A DNA stretch of 27,821 nucleotides from positions 1-27,821 of the forward strand of contig JAYMGJ010000389.1 in the NCBI GenBank assembly GCA_037178675.1, written 5' to 3'. Position 1 is the stretch's first letter, and every line of letters begins with the position of its first letter. The position numbers and the translations under genes are program-made. The notes under the pieces are model-generated. The model was not told where the DNA came from, did no database searches, and was given only the letters and a program-made list of their open reading frames with translations. Shown piece by piece: positions 8,901 to 18,672 of the stretch. The DNA is from Scleroderma bovista (taxonomy: Eukaryota; Basidiomycota; Agaricomycetes; Boletales; Sclerodermataceae).

Positions 8901-11900
8901 ACCTTCTGCACACATGCTGATCGACACTGACACACTCCCTTTACATGTGCGCTTTACGCCATCACTGTATATAGCGAGTAGTAACTACAATTTGTCGTGT
9001 TGTGTCTCGAGGAATGCATATATTTGTTCGTGTTCAAATAATGCATGCTGTGCTGGCTGTAAGGGAAAAATGGTTGATGATAGTGAACTATCTGGTGCCT
9101 TCTGGCTACTAGACTCTGGCACATCACACCACTTCACTGGTGACATAGGCGATTTCACCTCCTACAACACACTAAAATGAGCGCACTACACCAAAACGGC
9201 TAATGGTGTAGCACTAATTGCTGGCATTGGCACGGTATTACTCTGGTGCCTAGACCACAACTCAGGGGATGAGAAAGTAGTAACCCTCACCCAAGTGCTC
9301 CATATGCCAGGCGCTACTGCACGCCTTATTTCTATGGGCAAAATGCTCCAGCGTAACTACAAAGTCACTGGCAATAAGCGAGGCATTAGCCTCATCCATA
9401 AAGCTGAACGCCTATGGTTTGGGCCAGACCCAGAAGACGATCACAATGTCATTTTTGGGATTAGATCTATCCCGATAATTAGATCTAACTATATTGCCTC
9501 TGTGAGCAAAGTCAATTATGACATTATGCACCGGAGATTCAGGCATCCCTCAAAGGAAGTACTCCAATGTGTGCAAAAGCATACACAGCGCTTCCTGGAG
9601 ATCCACTTTCCTACTGAGGACTGTGTTTGCCCTGGATGTGCTCTTGGCAAGATGCCCAATTGAGCTTTCCCAGAGAATGAAAGACGTGCTTCCAAGCCCT
9701 TCGAGCTGGTGCACTCTGACCTGAAATCCTTCCCAGTAACATTGTACTGGAAGTTTAAATACATTATCACCTTCTACGATGACTATACTGTCAGAATGTA
9801 TGGCCACTACATGGCAAACTCACAAGACTATGATTTATAGTTATTAGTTTTGATATATTAACTGCTCTACCTACAAGATAAATAGCTTGTAGTCGTACCC
9901 TGTATACTCATCACATTTGGACCTGGTTTGCACCCATCCACCCATCATGGTCACCCCGATCGACTCAGTGCGCAAATTCTAACATATACTTCTCATGCCT
10001 GGACTATGCCTCTTCACTCCAAAGCTGCAGCAATTACGGCTGCCAAAGATTTCCTTGAAATGGTGCGCATCCAATATGATATGCACATCATTGGATGGAT
10101 GTCCAATGCCAGCGGAGAATATAAATCCAATCTGTTTAATTGAGCACTCCTTGAGAAAGGAATTAAAATATATCAAAGTGCTCCAAGAACCCCCATGCAG
10201 AATGGCCGCACCGAGCGTCTAAGGCGCACTCTCATGGATAAAGCTGAGTCTATGCAGCATCAAGCCTGCATCCCTGACTCCTGGTGGGAATTCGCGTTCG
10301 CTCATGCAACCCACATTTACAACCGTACTCTGGTAGCTCACCTGCAATGGCGCACCCCCCATGAAATGCTTAAGGGGGAGATGCCTAACATCGATCACCT
10401 ATGTGTATTTGGCTATGGAGCCTTTGTCTACCTCCCAGCCTCAGCTCGAGCAAATAAAATGGCTCCCAAGTCGGAGCTTATGACTTACATTGGTGTTGCC
10501 CCTGGCAATGAGCGCAACTTTCTGTTTGTGTGCTCCACCAATGCAGTGTTTACCGCTGCTCACACCATCTTTGACGAGCGACATTTCCCTCACTGCCCTA
10601 AGAACAGGTGTGAACCTCTCAAGAACCCTTTTGGAAGGGTAAATCCAAAACCTACCACCGATCGACCAGGGAATCCCCCTGAAGAAATCGACAGTGATGA
10701 TGATGTGGAACACGACCATGGCTACCAACATCCCCAAGTGCAGGATGACGATCCAAAGTGTGAGGAACCAGAGGCTCCTGAGGAAGAGTCTAATCAACCA
10801 AATCCTCCCTGTATGCCACCTCCAGTGCCTCCACCGGCACTGAGAACGCCTTCACTGGTGAGAAACCCACCTCCTCTGGCACCACAGTGCCCTGGCTGTG
10901 CTGAACACCACCAGAATGTGCCGCGACCCCCTGCAGTAAATATCCCTGCCCGCCCCCAACGTGAATAACATCCCATCGAGCAACTCCAGGATATTGAAAG
11001 TGCCTCTTGATGGCGAGAAACAGTGGGTGAGGCCCCTAGGCCCCCACAACCGGACACACCAGACCATATCCCTGGTGGTTTCCCTGACACCTCTGCAATG
11101 CCCAGTGAGGAAGATGTGCGAAAGATGTGTGAGGAAGGGGGAGCAACCCTAGTCCGATACCTGATGGGCAAAGCCCTCGAAACCCGTGAGCCTCAATATG
11201 AGAGCATCCGCAATTGGTCCTACAAGGACATTGCTCGCTTACCCCAAGCTGAGCAGAAACTCTGGTGACTTGCTTGCCAAGAAGAGCTCGACGTGCTGTG
11301 AAAGCGCAAAGTCTTTGAGCTAGTCGACTGTCCCTGAGACTGGAAGGTCATAAAGAATCAATGGGTCTTTGATGTGAAGTTGGATGGCCACAAGAAAGCC
11401 CGCTTAGTAGCAAAATGCTTCTCCCAGGTCGAGGGATTAGATTTCAACCAGGTCTTCTCACCAGTCATGCACTTTGAAACAGTGTGCCTCATGCTTGCGC
11501 TTGCCGCACTTGAAAACTGGTACATTACTGGACTCGATGTTCGGAGCGCCTATTTGTATGGCAAGCTCAACAAAGAGATCTATATGGAACAACCCGAAGA
11601 TTTTGCAGTTCCTGGGCAAGAGCGCAAAGTGCTCCCCCTCTGGTGTGCCCTCTATGGCCTCAAACAGGCCGGCCTAGCTTGGTGGCGCACACTCGATGAG
11701 TCTCTTAAAGAGCTTGGGTTTGAGCACCTTAAGTCTGAAGCAGGCATCTTCTTCTACAAGAAGAAAGGCACCAACATTGTCATTGGTATCATCTATGTTG
11801 ATGATGCTTTATTCTGTGGCCCTAACAAGGCTGTTGTTGATGCCATCAAAGCACAGTTCATGCACAAATGGGAGTGCAGAGACCTTGGAGAACCTAAAGA

Positions 11901-12753
11901 GTTCCTACGTATGCGAATCACTCACAAAGGTCGCGCCATCCACTTGGACCAATGTGCATACCTACAAAAGGTTGTCGAACGCTGCGGCATGCTCAATGCA
12001 AAGTCTGCAAGCACCCCACTGCCAGCTGGCTACTATGCCGCCAAAAATACAGAGCCTGTTGATGCAGATCTCTGCTCCTGTTTCCAGATGGTTATTGGGT
12101 CCCTTCTGTACCTTATGTTAGGAACTAGGCCCAACATTGCCTTTGCAGTCATGCACCTCTCACGCCATGCCACGAACCCATCCCAGGACCACCTAAGTAA
12201 AGCGCTGTACATCTGTCGCTACTTGATTGGGACACCTACATACTCCCTAGTATATGATGGTGGATCCAGTGCTGGCCTGATTGCATGCATGGACTCAGAT
12301 TGGGGATCAGACCCTACCTCTTGCCTCTTGCAGACAGGTTTCTACCTGAAACTTGCAGATGGCTTGATCAGTTGGACTTCTTGTGTGCAGAAGACTATTG
12401 TGTACTTGTCCACTGAGGCCGAATACATGGCTTTGAGCAATTGCGCTCGCCAGGTTACCTGGATTCGAAGTTTGCTTGGTGAGCTCAGCTACAAGCTGAA
12501 AGCTATCCTGATTTGCGGTGATAATCAGGGGTCCATATTCATGGCATCCAACCCTGTGACGGAGCCTTGCTCCAAGCACATCGACATCCGCTACCATGGA
12601 ATCCGTGAGTCAGTTGCGAAAGGTAATGTGGAACTATTCTTTATTGATGGTGCTGAGAATCCCACCAATCTGCTCACCAAGAACTTACCTTGTGAGAAAT
12701 TCATGAAGTTCAGAGCTCAACTAGGCTTACAATTTCCCTCTGGCAGCATCTAG
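8899..12753 (+). pseudogene. pol: copia Pol: protease, integrase, reverse transcriptase, RNase H
   Basis: All parts are in the same frame as gag. The protease active site is LLDSGTSHHFTG (Asp codon 9112). The integrase has an HHCC zinc region (IMHRRFRHPS...CVCPGCALGK, 9520-9650) and catalytic Asp in ELVHSDLK (9718). The second Asp is replaced by Asn (WMSNASGEY, codon 10105), and the Glu is in NGRTER (10213). Reverse transcriptase starts near 11350, with YVDD at 11794-11805. RNase H shows MDSDW (near 12290), STEAEYMAL (near 12409) and SKHIDIRYHG. It ends at TAG 12751-12753. Stops lie at 9178, 9661, 10141, 10966 (TAA), 11008, 11266, 11299 and 11335; the others are TGA. A 201-bp insertion (9789-9989) splits the integrase without shifting frame. 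The RT-RNase H part (11374-12753) is open. Confidence 0.95.
9789..9984 (+). mobile_element. nested solo LTR in the copia integrase
   Basis: The integrase frame reads IITFYDDYT up to 9789 and resumes as SHAWTMPLHSKAAAITA at 9991. The inserted 196 bp begins TGTCAGAATG and ends ATTCTAACA, imperfect inverted ends with TG...CA termini. It is flanked by TATAC on both sides (9784-9788 and 9985-9989). A 5-bp duplication plus TG...CA ends is the signature of an LTR element, and nothing but one LTR is present. No copy of the parent element is in the window. Strand is arbitrary. Confidence 0.75.
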
Positions 12754-12790
12754 CGCCTTATTCGCTGAAGTGCTCTACATGCAGCACAGC

Positions 12791-12799
12791 GAGGGGGAG
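12791..12799 (+). other. polypurine tract
   Basis: GAGGGGGAG lies directly before the 3' LTR, where second-strand DNA synthesis of an LTR element is primed. Confidence 0.85.
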
Positions 12800-13100
12800 T
12801 GTTGAAGTTGCATGTGCACCCAGCGTAAACCGTCAACAAAGTGCGCACAAGACTGCAACCCATATTAGTGTAGACTTAGTAATAGTCCTCTTTAGAGTAG
12901 ATGTTACATGTCACACGTCATGCATCACAGTCATGCATCACAGTCACACATCACACTATTTGTTGTATATAAACAGCACCCATCGCTTATATAATATAAC
13001 AGCTCTTGACCAGCTACCGCTATCATCTCAGGTTGTGCACTCCACCCAACAGGTGAGTTGGAGTAGCAGTTCCTCTATGTATATAGGTATTGCTTCAACA
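12800..13100 (+). repeat. copia 3' LTR
   Basis: It matches the 5' LTR along its length with the same ends. Near 12920-12950 it has an extra ~13 bp from duplication of a CATCACAGTCA phrase. Differences such as CAGC/CAGT and CCATCG/CCATCA are transitions at CG sites. It is followed by the AAGCA target duplication. Confidence 0.95.
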
Positions 13101-13219
13101 AAGCAGGACAAGTGCTACAGTACTACATACTGTGTATGGCATGTGGTGTGTGCCTTGGTACAAATACAACCAAACTTGACGCCAAATTATGCGCCCAACT
13201 ACTTCTTACTCTCTCCCCA

Positions 13220-14150
13220 CTCCACTGTGTCCAACACTGTGGAGTATCGCTCACCGTTGTTTTCTGTTTCTCTCTGCTTTCTCAAACTATGTGCCCAACT
13301 ACTTCTTACTCTCCCCAGCCTACCCACTCCACTGTGTTGAACACAGTGGAGTAATTGCCCAGCTTCTCTGCTTTCCTGCTGCACCCGTTCTCTTCTCCAT
13401 AGTGAGTAGTCGCTCTTCGGCTCTCTCTGCTACTTCAAACTATGTGCCCAACTACTTCTTACTCCCCAGCCTCCCCACTCTACCGTGTTCAACACTGGAG
13501 TGCTTTCGCTTCTCTCTACTTTCTTACTGCACCAGTTCTCTGCTCCATGGTGTTCAACACTATGGAGTAGTCGCTCTTTGGCTCTCTCTGCTGCTGTGCC
13601 CACTCTCCGCTCTGCTGTCTGCTTTCTTTCGAGCACAAGTCACTGCACAAACTGCACCCACTCCCTCCATAGTCACTGGAGTACACCCACTCTCTGCTGT
13701 CTGCTTTTATCTTGAGCAGAGGTTACTGCACCATTCTCTCCATGGTGTTCAACACTGTGGAGTAGTTGCTCTTCGTCTCTCTCTGCTGCTGTGCCCACTC
13801 TTCACTCCACTATCTGCTTTTATCTTTTGAGCAGAAGACACCATGCAAACTGCACCCACTCTCCCCTCTATAATGTTCAACACTGGAGTATTCGTCCTTT
13901 GTCTCTCCCTGACACCTGTTCTTCCCTTCATTATCTTCAACAGAGTAGTCGCTCTCCATTGCTCTTTGTCTCTCCCTGTTGTCTGCTTTTATCCTTTTGA
14001 GCAAAAGTTACCGCACTCACTACTATGCCCAATCTTCCCTCCATAGTGTTCAACACTATGGAGTCTCTCTCCACTACTTTCTGATGCCTGTTTTTGTCCT
14101 TCTGGGCAGAAGCTACCATGCCCAATCCTCCCTTCACAGTGTTGAGCACT
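13220..14150. repeat. minisatellite built around a CTCCATAGTGTTCAACACTATGGAG-like palindrome
   Basis: A 25-bp palindrome with 12-bp arms and one central base recurs about ten times: 13220, 13327 (perfect), 13478, 13543, 13665 (short), 13738, 13866, 13926 (poor), 14039 (perfect) and 14132 (poor). The spacing is alternately about 60-75 and 105-150 bp. Between them are pyrimidine-rich stretches and a second shared box, TTTTGAGCAGAAGTTACCGCA-like (13631, 13712, 13827, 13997, 14103). That box also occurs at 14262, where it is the coding end of the WD40 gene. The Ser/Leu/Cys-rich open frames in it are not convincing genes. Confidence 0.8.
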
Positions 14151-14194
14151 AATATCACCTTATATTGCTTTCATGTGGTACGTAGTCTTACTGC

Positions 14195-15933
14195 TTACTG
14201 TATGACTGCCAGCTCTCCAGCTACTCCCATTTTCTCCGTTGCAAGACTCTTGTCCCTTCGTTTCTGAGCAGAAGTCAATGCTGCCACTGTGACAATGTTT
14301 CCCCTTGACACCCTCCACTCTGTTCGCAGGTTGCGGTACAATCTTTTGCTCTCTTCCATCCATTCCCTACTATTTGGTGCTGGACTCGGCTTGAAGATCA
14401 CTGTGATGACATTGGTTGTCGCAGTCCTTGTTATGCTCTGCCATCTATTTAGAAGCGAGCCATGATCCTGAAAATGTGTGTGTATCAACTCGTGGACTTG
14501 TCATCTGCATACTCACAATTGCGTCCATCAACAGGAGCCCTAGAACCAAAACAAGCAGCATTCTCAGGGAAACCATGAACACCATGTCAATGGCCCAGAA
14601 CACTACTTCAAGGCTCTTCTTCTGTGGAGGGTCCTCACTCCCCTGCCTACGATGTTTGTACCTCCAGATAGAGATTTCTGGGTTTGCAATGTTGCTTGAC
14701 GTGGCAGCAATGATCGTGGTATGTGTCTCCCCGTCATGCACCTAGGTGAGGCTGAGAATTCCCTTATATATATTTGCTGTAGTTGCCATGGACGTACTGC
14801 TATAGATTGCACCATCCCTTTGCGGGCATGTTGCAGTTTCTGCAACTGAGTGCCCTGCTTGTGATTGAATATGTATACTGATCCACGGTCTCCGCCTCCA
14901 ACCATGATAGTTCCCTTTTCTCTGAATGCAACATCTTTTGATTTGGGAATGCTTGGTTTGGTAGGGAAAGATCAGATCAAGTGACCTGTTTCAACACTGT
15001 GCAAGCTAAGCCCATCTGTGACATTGTCAATCAAAAAAATGGATTGCTTCTCATGCATAGCAACTCTGCCGCTACAACCTCATTATTAGCCTTCTGTAGC
15101 GAGGTTAAGTGATTGCATCTTACATTGCTGTCAACAAACTCGTCATCTTGATGATCGTCCCATCGCCTCGAACCGTATGCCTTAAGTTCCTCATGTTAGT
15201 ATCCATCAGAAACAAAGACATCAGTGATCGGTCACTCACATTTGGCCATCATACATTCCCCACACATAGATGTCCTTTTGTCCGTACACGAAAGCAATGC
15301 CTTTCGGCACTGTTGTGGAGAGTTGGATACTGAAGTTTGGGACCAGGATGTTATTATGGAATGTCCAACCCATTACTTGACATTCATGAGTACCAGTTGC
15401 AATCTGGACACCCATCCCAGCAGCCGTATCACACACCATACAAGTGATTTCACACCCAGTGCCCACTCTTTTTACCACCAGTTCTTCGAATTGTATCTGC
15501 AATGGTGTCATATAGTTTCTCATCTTGCAATGGTAATTCTTACTGCATTAGATTTAGCACCCTGGCACCAAAAAATTAAATAACCCAGCCCAGTTCCAAA
15601 GCATAGTGTTTGGCTGGTGTCATCCTTTTGGGTCACCCACATCGCTGTGCTGACAGGATCACGGAATGCATGCTGGCGAACTGATGATGGTATCTCGACA
15701 AGATTTTTCAAATCCCATATCTTAAGGCCATAGTTGCCTGATGGTTTGTGAGCCCCCTGCACTCTGATTCCATTTGCTTACTTACTACCACTTGTGAGCA
15801 AGTTCCCTCGTTTGTTGATTGCCAGGCAATTGACTGTGTCACCTTCTTTCCCAAGCAGTCTACCAGTCAGTTGGTAACATTGATTGGATGGAGCCAGATA
15901 TGAGCTAGACCAGCTAGAAGCCATAGAAGCCAT
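14195..15933 (-). pseudogene. WD40-repeat protein with a C-terminal membrane segment, lightly decayed
   Basis: The start is ATG 15933 (MASMASSWSSSYLAP). Five introns with GT-AG ends restore one frame: 15738-15785, 15497-15543, 15190-15239 (perfect TACTAAC branch site), 15066-15123 and 14742-14797. WD-type strand endings are visible at GLKIWDL, DIYVWGMYDG and EISIWRY, and blade-like GTIMVGGGDRGSVYIF lies near 14900. This fits a beta-propeller. Near the C-terminus MLLVLVLGLLLMDAIV (about 14520-14570) looks like one membrane helix, and the tail is basic. An N-terminal propeller with one membrane anchor recalls Sec12/PREB-type proteins, but I cannot claim orthology. A TGA at 14972 stands in the frame (LI-stop-SFPTK), and a frameshift near 14453 separates WLASK from RWQSITRT. 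Stop codon is at 14195-14197. Confidence 0.75.
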
Positions 15934-16534
15934 AGTTGAGTGTTTGTATCCCTTGTTGGTATGCTCGTTATTTAAACCTCTCTCGCTTGTTACAACAATA
16001 ATTGTAATCTTGCAATCTCGAAGAATAGGCTATTTGTTGTCAATGTAATTCAGTTTCATTGCCAAGCAGTTTCGTCACCAAGCGCCGGGCGACCAAAGAA
16101 TAAGATAATTGTTCCTTTTCTGATCGTGCACAGGTCCTGGCTCCATTTACACAATAAGGTGTTCCCCGGTAATCTTTTTTAATAATTATGGCATGCCTAT
16201 CTGCATTTATGAAAGCCTTCGTCTGATTCTTGTTTCTTTGTGCTGGTCGCCCTCCCCTCACTCCTCTGCCACTGTCTTCTTTATCTCACTGTTTACCCTC
16301 TCTTGAAATGTTGCCAACCTCAGTGACCTCAGTTCCTGTGTTCGCCGATCCAAGTTTACCTCCACCCACTATTCCTGTCCTATCCTCCCACATCAACTTG
16401 GTATCTACTCCACCACACTCTCTTCATGAGAAGAGTTGGTTTTTATTCCCGCAGCACTACCAACCACAACAAAATTGATCCCTCAGCCCGCCCATAGTCC
16501 AGCAGTTTGCAGAACAGCTAATGTGCACTGGGTC
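15934..16534. other. divergent intergenic region
   Basis: This lies between the WD40 gene (minus) and the next gene (plus), so it probably held both promoters. An ACAATAATTGT palindromic patch is near 15995 and pyrimidine-rich runs occupy 16240-16320. No frame with a recognisable domain is seen. Confidence 0.5.
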
Positions 16535-17010
16535 ATGGCCACAACTCCTCAACCAGTCCCTGAGTGCTTGTCAACAGCTGCTGATGGTGACGATGGTGGC
16601 AACATGTCAGATGGCTCCTCAACTGAGTCTTCTTTAAGCTCTATTGAATCCGATGCCATCAAAATTCCAAAGCCAGAAGGGGAGGCTGGGAGACCAGGCA
16701 GGGGAGGATATAATTTAAAGGTCCAACTAGCTTGGAATGCTGTCATGTTTTCAAAGCTCAAGGTATGATCAACTAACCAATGAATAACCTCCAACTGATA
16801 AGCACTCTGCAGAAATTCATTCATCGCTCTGTGAAAAATCACCTTGACATCACAGTGTAAAATTCTGAAGTTCACAGGCTTCCATGGTGTTTCCTGATCT
16901 CAATGATTACCATGGCTGCTGGCCAGTCCATGACCTTATCCAGATGTGCCTGAAATATACTTCAGGGAGGATATGGTTGGCTCAGCGAAAGGAAGCTGGA
17001 AAGGTGAAAG
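16535..17010 (+). pseudogene. uncharacterised fungal protein with a GEAGRPGRGGY motif, decayed
   Basis: The likely start is ATG 16535 (MATTPQPVPECLS), followed by an acidic Ser-rich stretch (DGSSTESSLSSIESD) and IPKPEGEAGRPGRGGYNL. An intron at 16763-16812 (GTATGATC...CTCTGCAG, with a CTAAC branch) joins FSKLK to KFIHRSVKNHLDIT. A TAA near 16858 and a frame change before 16885 follow. The reading then resumes in another frame as VFPDLNDYHGCWPVHDLIQM and LKYTSGRIWLAQRK. I recall this motif order as a family repeated in mushroom genomes with no known function. The copy is broken. The far 3' end is uncertain. Confidence 0.55.
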
Positions 17011-17265
17011 ATAAGACAAAAAATGCAACGAATTGAATGTAGTTCTATCATAGTTCCCCCTGATCAGAATCACCTCATTTACAAGGTCACTGCAACTGGA
17101 AATATGCACTTTTTTGTCTTCCGTGAATACTATGGTTTCAAGCTCCATAATTATATGGTTGGTAGGAAAACCACTGCCTGAATGGACTGACGATGAGATG
17201 AAAGCAGTATGCAACCACAAAACAGTCCAATAGTGTGGTAAGTGTTTCTTGGTATCTACAGGTAT
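17011..17265. other. segment with no supported gene
   Basis: Weak open frames exist on both strands (a plus-strand run ending NYMVGRKTTA and a minus-strand 94-codon frame), but neither shows a motif I recognise. It may be the 3' remainder of the plus-strand gene before it. Confidence 0.4.
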
Positions 17266-17700
17266 CTATGTACACCTTTTATATATTATCATTTCATGTG
17301 GTAGCCTCCCACGAGCCTTGCACTGAAGCATAGCGGCAAATCTACAGCAATTTATCAATAGCAATATCAATAAACAGAGGGAAAAATACCTTTCTGCCAT
17401 GAAGTTGGCAACAACAGCATCATGGTTGTGCATGTTGACAACAGTGTTGATATTGCACTTACCAGCCTGCATGACAAGTATATCACCATGGAAATTGAGG
17501 CAAGAGTTACATGGAAGAAAACGGTGCCTCTTGAAGAATATGCAGAAAGCGTGTCCAGCATGATGATCCCTCACGTGAATTAGGCAGTCATGTATGTATG
17601 GCTGCATAGTGGTGCCATCCATCACACTCTCCACAAATGGGTAGCACTTTCCCTCACACTAGTGTCATGCACCAAACATGTTTGGTACTGTGGACATGGA
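17266..17700 (-). pseudogene. uncharacterised fungal protein fragment (SVMDGTTMQPYIHD...HGDILVM)
   Basis: The minus strand reads CYPFVESVMDGTTMQPYIHD, HRFLPCNSCLNFHGDILVMQ and NTVVNMHNHDAVVANFM. A 48-bp intron at 17342-17389 (GTATTTTT...TTGCTGTAG) joins NFMAER to FAAMLQCKARGRLPHEM. Upstream of 17634 the same frame continues through a TGA and a TAG (MFGA-stop-H-stop-CEGKCYP), so the copy is broken and its 5' end is missing or unrecognised. The steady frame and correct intron show that it was once a gene. I believe similar sequences are common in Boletales-type genomes, without known function. Confidence 0.5.
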
Positions 17701-18282
17701 GAAAGTTAGCCGATGAAATTAATGCAAAGAACACACCCAAGATCTGTTGAAAGATTGTCCCAACTTGAGGGATACAGACAGCCCTCGCTATCCATATCAC
17801 GCAAAGTCAAGATTATCCTTATGCGAAGAATGAATACAAGCTCGTTGTAGCCATCTATCACACAAGAATGACTATTCTGGAGCAAGAGATGACTGCCGAT
17901 GTCCAGCAGTCATCCCTCGCACTAGAACCGCCAAGAAGCAGAAGAATCCAAGGATTGATGATCATTTTGGTATGAGAGAGGAATGCAACCTTCTGCAGTC
18001 CAACTCCCATACCAGAACAACCAAAGTAGCAGAAGTAATGATAGAGAAACAAAGGAGAAAAGGAAGAATCATTTTTAGTGCCCAAATGTCAAATTTAGGC
18101 GCCCAGTGCTGGCATTCCAATATTTTGAATAGCTCCGCCATTTTTGAAGCTATCAATCATGTGACTATACCATCATGGAGCCTAGACCGTGGTCTATCTG
18201 CCTGTCAAGTTTTGACGTAAATCCATTTATTTCCCACAGAGATATTCCACCCGCAATCCAGACACCCACTTCATCACTCACT
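17701..18282. other. segment with no supported gene
   Basis: Several short frames exist on both strands, none with a recognisable domain. The frames at 17858-18085 (minus) and 17972-18220 (plus) overlap one another and look like chance. Confidence 0.45.
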
Positions 18283-18672
18283 ATGGAGTCCACATTTTCT
18301 CTGGAACGTTTCTCCACTATTGCAGCAGACCTCAACTATGTCCTGCTCTTGGGACAGCCTCTCCCTGAGCTCCTGTGTACTGTCTGGTACATATCTTCCC
18401 AGCCTGCTCCCTCAGTCCCTCTCATTCTCAGTCAGCACATTCTTCTTGTCAGTCCTGCGTTGCACATGTACTTTGGTCGTCTCAAGTCTATCGTTAGACT
18501 TGAAAATTCATACCTGGTTACCTCTGTGTCTCCTGAGTGCTCTGCATATGGTCCTTTCATCCCAGAGTCCTGTCACATCCATTTCCCTCTATCATTCATC
18601 TCGCTTCCCTGGACACGTCGAATCTGCTATTCACGTTTCACTTCGCTGCTATCCCGCAACAAACACGAATGA
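18283..18672 (+). CDS. uncharacterised 129-residue reading frame, possibly the 3' part of a retroelement
   Basis: The frame MESTFSLERFSTIAADLNYV to SLLSRNKHE is open, begins at an ATG in reasonable context (TCACTATGG) and ends at TGA 18670. No domain is recognised. Its last 26 codons lie in the long direct repeat. In the other copy (25793-25878) the frame is kept except that CGT-CGA has become TGT-TGA, giving a stop. That pattern suggests it was once coding. It lies just upstream of an LTR-like segment, so it could belong to the 3' end of that retroelement's internal region. Confidence 0.4.
   Translation: MESTFSLERFSTIAADLNYVLLLGQPLPELLCTVWYISSQPAPSVPLILSQHILLVSPALHMYFGRLKSIVRLENSYLVTSVSPECSAYGPFIPESCHIHFPLSFISLPWTRRICYSRFTSLLSRNKHE

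Larger units (their letters stand above)
7112..13100 (+). mobile_element. Ty1/copia LTR retrotransposon, complete length, inactive
   Basis: The element has LTRs of 288 and 301 bp that start TGTTGAAGT and end CTTCAACA. It is flanked by a perfect 5-bp target duplication AAGCA (7107-7111 and 13101-13105). A primer site follows the 5' LTR and a GAGGGGGAG polypurine tract precedes the 3' LTR. Inside is one gag-pol frame in the order gag, protease, integrase, reverse transcriptase, RNase H, which defines Ty1/copia. By eye the LTRs differ at about 16 aligned positions, nearly all transitions, plus a small indel, so the insertion is not recent. It carries about ten in-frame stops and a nested solo LTR. 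It sits in the 5' flank of the CACTA transposase. Confidence 0.96.

Noticed and set aside
9789..9990. Insert in the integrase read as an intron
   Set aside because: It begins TGTCAG and ends before TATACT without an AG acceptor at the junction, while the TATAC duplications and TG...CA ends fit an LTR.
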